A stretch of DNA of 32,273 nt, from contig JAKBAV010000017.1 of the NCBI GenBank assembly GCA_021826225.1, positions 1 through 32,273 of the forward strand. Direction: 5' to 3'. Below are positions 26,567 through 32,273 of this stretch, piece by piece. The notes beneath the pieces are model-generated. The model ran no database searches and was not told the DNA's origin. It worked only from the letters and a program-made list of their open reading frames with translations. The DNA comes from Pseudomonadota bacterium. Lineage in GTDB: Bacteria > Pseudomonadota > Alphaproteobacteria > Acetobacterales > Acetobacteraceae. Numbering within the stretch: the first letter of the stretch is position 1; each line of letters opens with the position of its first letter. Both the position numbers and the translations under genes were made by a program.

Positions 26567-26595
26567 GGTTGGGCAGTACTCCGAAAGAAGGCGCG

Positions 26596-26625
26596 TCTAT
26601 ATTTTACTATTCGTTAGATAGGCAA
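26596..26625 (-). promoter_or_regulatory. Candidate internal promoter for rpoD
   Basis: On the minus strand TTGCCT (26625-26620), an 18-bp spacer and TATAGA (26601-26596) match the consensus at 4/6 each, within an AT-rich patch in the otherwise GC-rich dnaG-rpoD gap. The start of transcription would be about 20-25 nt before the rpoD ATG. Confidence 0.4.
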
Positions 26626-26714
26626 TAACCTTGCCCGATTCGAGTCATGATTAGCCTCAATCTGGGCCTCAGCCGGGCCTGTCTGGGTCCTCGTGAAGGC
26701 AAAGGCGGCCCGGT

Positions 26715-28595
26715 TCATCCATCCGCGCCCCCGGCTTCGCCAGCCTCGGCCTCGCGCAGCAGGTGGGTGTAGCGCTTCAGCCGCTCCTGCGCCTCCGCGT
26801 CATCCATGCGGGCCGCGTAATCGCGCAGGGCTTCGTCATGCTGGGCGCGCAGGATGCGGATGATGTCACTCATATGGTTATACCAGTTCCACCAATTTCG
26901 GATCGCATCGGCCGGGCTCTCCAGGGGGTCGAAAACGCGCCCCTCGTCACGGATAAGGGTGGTTTCCATGTCTCGCACCTGGCCCCCAAGGCCGAGCGCT
27001 TCGAGATGGGCGAGGAGGTTTGCTCTGTCAAGTATTTTCGCACTGCAGGCAAAATCATGTAATGCCGCGCGCAGCCGCGCCTCCCCGGGCGGCAAGACAA
27101 TATGGGCGAAGGCCTCGTCCAGATCATGAATCAGCGCGGGATGCCAGAAAAACGTCGCCAGCATGTGCCGGGCGCGCAGCAGGTCGGATTTTTCGATGTC
27201 CGGCGCCTGGCGCGGCGGCATGGCCACCGGGCGTAGCGGGGCCTTGCCCCTGCCACCAAAGCCCTGGCCACCAAAGCCCTGGCCGCCGAAGCCTTGGCCA
27301 CCGAAGCCCGCCCGTAGCGGCGCCCGGCCCTGCTCGCGCCCCTGGCGCCGCTCGGCATAGAACAACCCGCGCAGATGCTGCTTATATTCGGCGCCCAGGG
27401 TTTTATCGGGGATCAGTCCGGCCACCTCATCCAGCCGGTGCAGAAAGGCGGCGTTCTGTTCCGGCGTGGCGCGCGGCTGGCCAGCCGCCAGCATGGGGTA
27501 AAGTGCCGCCGAGATGGGCTTGGCACCATCCAGCTCCGCCTGAAACGCCTTGGCGCCGCCTTTGCGGATGAGCGAATCCGGGTCTTCCTGCTCCGGCAGG
27601 CGCAGCAATCTGAGCGATTTGTCGGGTGCCAGCTGCGCCAAGGCCAGCTCCGCGGTCTTCAGCGCGGCGCGCTGGCCGGCGGCATCGCCATCAAAACAGA
27701 TAACCGGCTCCGGGGTGAGGCGCCAGATTTCGTCGAGATGCTCCTCGGTCAGCGCCGTGCCCAATGGCGCCACCGCCCCGGCAAACCCGGCCTGGGCCAG
27801 GGCAATGACATCCATATACCCCTCGACCACCACCAGCTTCGCGCCCTTGCGCACGGCATTGCGCGCGAGATCGAGATTATACAGCGCGCGGCGCTTGGAG
27901 AACACAGCTGTCTCCGGCCCGTTGACATATTTCGGCTGGCCGTCGCCCATGATCCGCCCGCCAAAGGAAATCGCGGCGCCGCGCCGGTCGCGGATGGGAA
28001 ACATCACGCGCGAGAAGAACATGTCCACCGGGCCGTTCTCGCCCTGCTTCATCAGCCCGGCCTCCAGCAACTGCCTGGTGCCGATATCCCTGGCCCGTAA
28101 CGCCCCGGCGAGCTGCCCCCTGCCCTCGCCCGACCAGCCCAGGCCGAACCGCTTTATGGTCGTGTCGGTCAGGCCCCGGCCGCGCAGATATTTGAGCGCC
28201 GCCGCGCCTTGCGGCTCGAACAGCCAGCTTGCGTAAGTGGCCACCGCCGCCTCCAGCACCTCGGCGATATCCGCCTGGCGGGCCGCCGCCTCGGCCGCCT
28301 GCGGGCTCGGCTTGGGCACCTCCAGCCCGGCCTGCCCCGCCAGCTCCTCCACCGCCTCCATGAAGCTGGCGCCGGTGGATTTCATGACAAAAGTGATCAC
28401 ATCGCCATGCTCGCCGCAGCCAAAGCAGTGGAAATGGTCGTCATAAACATAAAAAGACGGCGTTTTCTCGCCATGGAACGGGCAGCAGCCCTTATGCTCC
28501 CGCCCCGAGCGCGCGAGCTTCACGCTCCGCCCGATCACCGCGGCGATCGGGTTCCGGCTCCGCAGCTCATCGAGAAAATTGGCGGGTAAGGCCAT
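26715..28595 (-). CDS. dnaG: DNA primase DnaG with a Gly-rich tandem repeat in the linker
   Basis: DnaG makes RNA primers at the replication fork. The 626-residue protein has a CHC2 zinc finger (Cys38, His41, Cys57, Cys60). The catalytic core contains a TOPRIM fold with LVVVEGYMDVIALAQAG (Glu258) and CFDGDAAGQ (Asp302, Asp304). The C-terminal DnaB-binding region starts after about residue 455. Between core and C-terminal region, residues 430-450 are four near-identical FGGQG units encoded by a 15-bp tandem repeat, which looks like a flexible linker. The ATG directly follows the yqeY stop (TAAATG). It is in the yqeY-dnaG-rpoD order often seen in alphaproteobacteria. Confidence 0.97.
   Translation of the reverse strand: MALPANFLDELRSRNPIAAVIGRSVKLARSGREHKGCCPFHGEKTPSFYVYDDHFHCFGCGEHGDVITFVMKSTGASFMEAVEELAGQAGLEVPKPSPQAAEAAARQADIAEVLEAAVATYASWLFEPQGAAALKYLRGRGLTDTTIKRFGLGWSGEGRGQLAGALRARDIGTRQLLEAGLMKQGENGPVDMFFSRVMFPIRDRRGAAISFGGRIMGDGQPKYVNGPETAVFSKRRALYNLDLARNAVRKGAKLVVVEGYMDVIALAQAGFAGAVAPLGTALTEEHLDEIWRLTPEPVICFDGDAAGQRAALKTAELALAQLAPDKSLRLLRLPEQEDPDSLIRKGGAKAFQAELDGAKPISAALYPMLAAGQPRATPEQNAAFLHRLDEVAGLIPDKTLGAEYKQHLRGLFYAERRQGREQGRAPLRAGFGGQGFGGQGFGGQGFGGRGKAPLRPVAMPPRQAPDIEKSDLLRARHMLATFFWHPALIHDLDEAFAHIVLPPGEARLRAALHDFACSAKILDRANLLAHLEALGLGGQVRDMETTLIRDEGRVFDPLESPADAIRNWWNWYNHMSDIIRILRAQHDEALRDYAARMDDAEAQERLKRYTHLLREAEAGEAGGADG
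27250..27309. repeat. Four-copy 15-bp tandem repeat inside dnaG
   Basis: Four units of 15 bp (27250-27264, 27265-27279, 27280-27294, 27295-27309) follow the pattern TGGCCACCAAAGCCC with one to three differences per copy. Each encodes FGGQG-type residues on the minus strand, so changes in copy number keep the frame. Confidence 0.93.
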
Positions 28596-29054
28596 TTAGC
28601 CCGCAAGCGCGGCCTTCACCGCCGCCGAGGCCATACCCATATCCAGTGCCGCCCCATGTTTGGCCTTCAGCGCGCCGACAACCTTGCCCATATCCTTGGG
28701 GCTCGCGGCGCCAGTTACGGTAATCGCCTCCTTAACCGCGGCAGCCAGCGCATCGCCTTCAAGTGTGGTCGGCAGAAACTCGGAAATCACAGCGATTTCC
28801 GCCTCCTCCTTCGCCGCCAGCTCCTCGCGCCCACCCTGGCGGTACAAAACCACGGAATCCCGGCGCGACTTGATCATCGAGCGCAGCATGGCAAGGATTT
28901 CGTCATCCGGCACGGCATCGATGCCCTTCGGCCGCGCCGCGATATCCGTATCCTTCAGCTTGGCCTGGATCAGGCGCAGCGCATCGGTCCGTTCCTTGGT
29001 GCGCGCCAGCATCGATGTTTTGACCGCGGCGGTCAGTTCTTCACGTAAGCCCAT
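28596..29054 (-). CDS. GatB/YqeY domain protein
   Basis: This 152-residue YqeY-family protein is homologous to the C-terminal tail domain of GatB from the tRNA-dependent amidotransferase. The opening MGLREELTAAVKTSMLARTKERTDALRLIQAKLKDTDIA and the middle LAMLRSMIKSRRDSVVLYRQGGREELAAKEEAEI are typical, as is the late GASPKDMGKVVGALKAKHG. Its role is not established; tRNA interaction is assumed from GatB. I chose ATG 29054, with AAGGAG 6 nt upstream; the longer open frame to 29324 overlaps carA and is Arg/Trp-rich. It is first in the dnaG-rpoD operon. TATGAT at 29102-29097 could be its -10 element. Confidence 0.92.
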   Translation of the reverse strand: MGLREELTAAVKTSMLARTKERTDALRLIQAKLKDTDIAARPKGIDAVPDDEILAMLRSMIKSRRDSVVLYRQGGREELAAKEEAEIAVISEFLPTTLEGDALAAAVKEAITVTGAASPKDMGKVVGALKAKHGAALDMGMASAAVKAALAG

Positions 29055-29143
29055 TTTCGCTCCTTGCCGGCCATGCCGGAAAAAATTTCCGACCTCATCA
29101 TAGGAGAGTTGAGGCCGGAGGAAAAATCCAGTAACCAGTCTAC

Positions 29144-30475
29144 ATGCAAACGCCCATCGATGAAATCCTGCGCCGCCTGGGTGGCGCCGACGCCGCCGCC
29201 ACCTTAACCGGCGTCTCGCCCGAAGCCGTGCGCAAATGGCGCAGCGGGGGCGCCATCCCGGCCCGGCACTGGCCCGCCATATGCGCCGCCACCGGCCTGA
29301 CCATGGCGGATTTTTCAACGCCACCAGCCGAAACCGAAATCCCCCCCGGCGCCACGGCCGCCCTGGTCCTGGCCGATGGCAGCGTGTTCTGGGGCCGCGG
29401 CTTCGGCGCGTTCGGCGTCACCGCCCCCTCCGAGCTGTGTTTCAACACCGGGCTGACCGGCTATCAGGAGACGCTGACCGACCCCTCCTATGCCGGCCAG
29501 ATCATCACCTTCACCTTTCCGCATATCGGCAACGTGGGCACCAACCCCGAGGATATGGAAGCGGCGCAGATTTTCGCCCGCGGCCTGGTGGTGAAGGAGG
29601 ATTCTGCCCCGCCCTCCAACTATCGCTCAACCGCCGATCTCGGGTCGTGGCTGAAGAAAATGGGCGTTCCGGGCATTTCCGGCATCGATACCCGCGCGCT
29701 CACCCTGCGCATCCGCGATCTCGGCGCCCCCAGCGCCGTGATGGCCTACCCCGAGGATGGCCGGTTCGACCTCTCCGCCTTGGTCGCCACAGCCGCCGCC
29801 TGGGCCGGGCTGGAAGGCCTCGACCTCGCCAAGGAGGTATCCTGCACCCAGTCCTATAAATGGGAGGATGGCGGCAGCTGGAGCTGGGCGGATGGCTTTG
29901 CCAAGACCGGCGCCGGCAAGCGCGTCGTGGCGATCGATTACGGGGCCAAGCGCAACATTCTGCGCTCCCTGGCCTCAGCCGGCTGCGAGGTGTTCGTGGT
30001 GCCCGCCACCGCGACGTTCGAGCAGGTGATGAGCCTTAACCCGGCGGGTGTTTTCCTCTCCAACGGCCCGGGCGATCCGGCGGCGACGGCGGCCTATGCC
30101 GTGCCGGTCATCCAGCAGATCATTATGGCCGGCCGCCCGATTTTCGGCATCTGCCTCGGCCACCAGTTGCTCGCCACCGCACTGGGCGGGCGCACCTACA
30201 AGCTGGAGCGCGGCCATCGCGGCGCTAACCAGCCGGTGCAGGATCTGGTGACGGGGAAGGTTGAGATCACCTCGCAGAATCACGGGTTTGCCGTGGATCA
30301 GGCGAGCCTGCCCGAGGGGGTGGAGGTAACGCATGTGTCGCTGTTCGACGGCTCGAATGAAGGCATCGCGTGCAAGGCCAAGCGGGTATTCTCTGTGCAG
30401 TATCATCCCGAGGCGAGCCCGGGGCCGAGCGATAGTTCGTACCTGTTCAAGCGGTTTGTGGAGATGCTGGGGTGA
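29144..30475 (+). CDS. carA: Carbamoyl-phosphate synthase small subunit CarA with N-terminal HTH-like domain
   Basis: CarA is the glutaminase subunit that feeds ammonia to CarB for carbamoyl phosphate synthesis. The core (about 65-443) has ALVLADGSVFWGRGFG, ELCFNTGLTGYQE, the nucleophile Cys337 in GICLGHQLLA, and His421 and Glu423 in QYHPEASPGPSD. Residues 1-57 are extra: IDEILRRLGGADAAATLTGVSPEAVRKWRSGG, then IPARHWPAICAATGLTMADF, matches the YdaS/Cro helix-turn-helix pattern. At 443 residues it is about 50-60 longer than usual CarA. An internal ATG at 29303 could give a normal-length protein, but it has no ribosome binding site either. Confidence 0.95.
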   Translation: MQTPIDEILRRLGGADAAATLTGVSPEAVRKWRSGGAIPARHWPAICAATGLTMADFSTPPAETEIPPGATAALVLADGSVFWGRGFGAFGVTAPSELCFNTGLTGYQETLTDPSYAGQIITFTFPHIGNVGTNPEDMEAAQIFARGLVVKEDSAPPSNYRSTADLGSWLKKMGVPGISGIDTRALTLRIRDLGAPSAVMAYPEDGRFDLSALVATAAAWAGLEGLDLAKEVSCTQSYKWEDGGSWSWADGFAKTGAGKRVVAIDYGAKRNILRSLASAGCEVFVVPATATFEQVMSLNPAGVFLSNGPGDPAATAAYAVPVIQQIIMAGRPIFGICLGHQLLATALGGRTYKLERGHRGANQPVQDLVTGKVEITSQNHGFAVDQASLPEGVEVTHVSLFDGSNEGIACKAKRVFSVQYHPEASPGPSDSSYLFKRFVEMLG

Positions 30476-30583
30476 TCTTCACACCACCCGGTTATTGCGC
30501 GGACCGGCATGGAAGGTGGATTGCTTCACGAATTACCGGCGGGTTGCAGGGCGGTGCCCTGATCTTACACTTTAGGAACTGAA
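30476..30583. other. carA-carB intergenic segment with potential RNA hairpins
   Basis: These 108 bp contain CAGGGC-GGT-GCCCTG (30547-30561), a perfect 6-bp stem, and CCGGT-N10-ACCGG with outer CCACC/GGTGG arms (about 30485-30520). No poly-T run follows, so neither is a standard terminator. AGGA lies before the carB ATG. Confidence 0.45.
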
Positions 30584-32273
30584 ATGCCCAAACGCACTGA
30601 CATAAAATCCATCATGATCATCGGCGCCGGGCCGATCGTCATAGGCCAGGCCTGCGAGTTTGACTATTCCGGGGCGCAGGCGTGCAAGGCTTTGCGCGAA
30701 GAGGGCTACCGCGTCATCCTGGTCAACTCCAACCCCGCCACCATCATGACCGATCCGTCCCTGGCGGATGCCACCTATATCGAGCCGATCACGCCTGAGA
30801 TGGTGGAGAAGATCATCATCAAGGAGAAGCCCGACGCGCTGCTGCCCACCATGGGCGGGCAGACCGCACTCAATACCGCCATGAGCCTTGCCAAATCCGG
30901 CGTGCTTGAGCGGCTTGGTGTCGAGCTGATCGGCGCGAAGGCCGATGTCATCGACCGTGCCGAGGACCGCCTGAAATTCCGCGATGCCATGGCCGAAATC
31001 GGCATCATGGGGCCCAAATCGGCCATCGCGCATAATCGCGAGGAGGCCGCGGCGGCGCTGGAGCTGGTCGGCCTGCCGGCGGTTATCCGCCCCTCCTTCA
31101 CTTTGGGCGGCACCGGCGGCGGCATCGCCTATAACCGCGAAGAATTTTTCGAGATCTGCCTGGGCGGCATCGATGCTTCGCCCACGAATGAAGTGCTCGT
31201 GGAAGAATCCGTACTCGGCTGGAAGGAATATGAATTCGAGGTCGTGCGCGATTGCGCCGATAACTGCATCATTGTCTGCTCCATCGAGAATATCGACCCG
31301 ATGGGCGTGCATACCGGCGACAGCGTAACGGTCGCCCCCGCGCTCACGCTCACGGATAAAGAATTCCAGATCATGCGCGATGCCTCCATCGCCTGCCTGC
31401 GCCGCATCGGCGTGGATACCGGCGGCTCCAACGTGCAATTCGGCATCAACCCGGTGGATGGCCGGCTCGTCGTCATCGAGATGAACCCGCGTGTGTCCCG
31501 TTCATCGGCGCTGGCGTCCAAGGCGACGGGCTTTCCCATTGCCAAAATCGCCGCAAAGCTTGCTGTCGGCTATACGCTGGACGAGTTACAGAACGATATC
31601 ACCAAGGCAACACCTGCCTCTTTCGAGCCGGTGATCGACTATGTGGTGATCAAGATACCTCGTTTTACCTTCGAGAAATTCCCCGGCACGCCGGCCTTGC
31701 TGTCCACCTCGATGAAATCCGTCGGCGAGGCCATGGCGATTGGCCGCAACTTTGCCGAAGCTTTGCAAAAAGGCCTGCGCTCGCTGGAAACCGGACTCTC
31801 CGGGCTCGATGAAATTCCGCCCCCCGGCGATGGCACGCCCGATGCCTATAAAGCTGCACTTTCAACCCCGCGCCCCGACCGCCTGCTGATGGCGGCCCAG
31901 GCTTTGCGCGCCGGACTTACGGTTGAGGAAATCCACGCCGCCTGCAAATTCGACCCCTGGTATCTCAACCAGATGCAGATCATCATCGACGCCGAAAACG
32001 AGGTGAAAAAATGCGGCCTGCCGCGCGAGGCCTTTGCGCTCCGCCGCCTTAAAGCCCTGGGTTTCGCCGATAAGCGCCTGGCTGAGCTTGCCGGACAGAA
32101 GGAAGCCGCCGTCACCGCCGCGCGGCTCAAGCTCGGAGTCACACCTGTATATAAGCGCATCGACACCTGCGCCGGCGAGTTTTCCTCCGCCACCTCCTAT
32201 ATGTACGGCACCTATGAAGGCAGCTACGGCACCCCGCTCTGCGAAGCCAATGTTTCCGACAGGCAGAAAATCG
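30584..32273 (+). CDS. carB: Carbamoyl-phosphate synthase large subunit CarB (3' end cut by the window)
   Basis: CarB makes carbamoyl phosphate from bicarbonate, ammonia and two ATP. The visible 563 residues open with [20 protein letters not shown] and contain [33 protein letters not shown], and the ATP-grasp region ending in [10 protein letters not shown] and [17 protein letters not shown]. They end at DRQKI, just before the second synthetase half, where a repeat of the GGGPNRIGQG type normally begins. This is about half of the usual 1080 residues. AGGA precedes the ATG by 6 nt. It lies 108 bp after carA on the same strand. Confidence 0.97.
   Translation, partial: MPKRTDIKSIMIIGAGPIVIGQACEFDYSGAQACKALREEGYRVILVNSNPATIMTDPSLADATYIEPITPEMVEKIIIKEKPDALLPTMGGQTALNTAMSLAKSGVLERLGVELIGAKADVIDRAEDRLKFRDAMAEIGIMGPKSAIAHNREEAAAALELVGLPAVIRPSFTLGGTGGGIAYNREEFFEICLGGIDASPTNEVLVEESVLGWKEYEFEVVRDCADNCIIVCSIENIDPMGVHTGDSVTVAPALTLTDKEFQIMRDASIACLRRIGVDTGGSNVQFGINPVDGRLVVIEMNPRVSRSSALASKATGFPIAKIAAKLAVGYTLDELQNDITKATPASFEPVIDYVVIKIPRFTFEKFPGTPALLSTSMKSVGEAMAIGRNFAEALQKGLRSLETGLSGLDEIPPPGDGTPDAYKAALSTPRPDRLLMAAQALRAGLTVEEIHAACKFDPWYLNQMQIIIDAENEVKKCGLPREAFALRRLKALGFADKRLAELAGQKEAAVTAARLKLGVTPVYKRIDTCAGEFSSATSYMYGTYEGSYGTPLCEANVSDRQKI

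Noticed and set aside
29055-29324. An upstream extension of the YqeY protein
   Set aside because: ATG 29054 has an ideal AAGGAG and the family N-terminus. The extension is Arg/Trp-rich and antisense to carA.

Overview
The window is a 32 kb, GC-rich, gene-dense chromosomal segment of an alphaproteobacterium. Acetobacteraceae or a close relative in Rhodospirillales is most likely. This rests on an HpnK-type hopanoid deacetylase, a CarA with an N-terminal helix-turn-helix-like extension, an N-terminally extended S9, a Bpt leucyltransferase and an alphaproteobacterial-style RpoD, and is inference from protein character rather than a search. I see no rRNA, tRNA, CRISPR array, insertion sequence, prophage or plasmid function. 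Base composition looks even, so the segment reads as core chromosome.

Left part (1-11.2 kb). The 3' part of lpxK is translationally coupled to an LpxL-like acyltransferase (lipid A assembly). It meets a convergent YihY/BrkB membrane protein and an alpha/beta hydrolase. A GT87-like membrane glycosyltransferase overlaps an RDD protein and is followed by bpt. On the minus strand a 24-residue hydrophobic peptide precedes a four-segment membrane protein, behind a weak general-stress-type promoter. Then come purH, a one-TM protein, an NAD(P)-dependent epimerase whose only well-placed start is CTG, and rplM-rpsI, which end at a bidirectional terminator.

Middle part (11.2-23.2 kb). A compact minus-strand operon, comF-grxC-DUF1178-hpnK, starts back-to-back with a SAM methyltransferase; radC follows. 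A complete tripartite RND efflux operon (outer membrane factor, adaptor, permease) is divergent from a TetR regulator. Between them is a 22-bp perfect-arm palindrome covering the likely tetR -35, and tetR is probably leaderless. moaA and a VOC-fold protein follow.

Right part (23.2-32.3 kb). The minus-strand series yqeY-dnaG-rpoD-GNAT-rluA-DUF3553 is a primase/sigma operon with downstream passengers. Divergent from it are carA and a partial carB (carbamoyl phosphate for arginine and pyrimidines).

I did not find a clear new defence or mobile system. The points most worth a second look are the HTH-like domain fused to CarA, the unannotated peptide upstream of the membrane protein, the TetR/RND control region, the CTG start, a 16-bp AT-rich palindrome before the rplM promoter, and a four-unit glycine-rich tandem repeat in DnaG.
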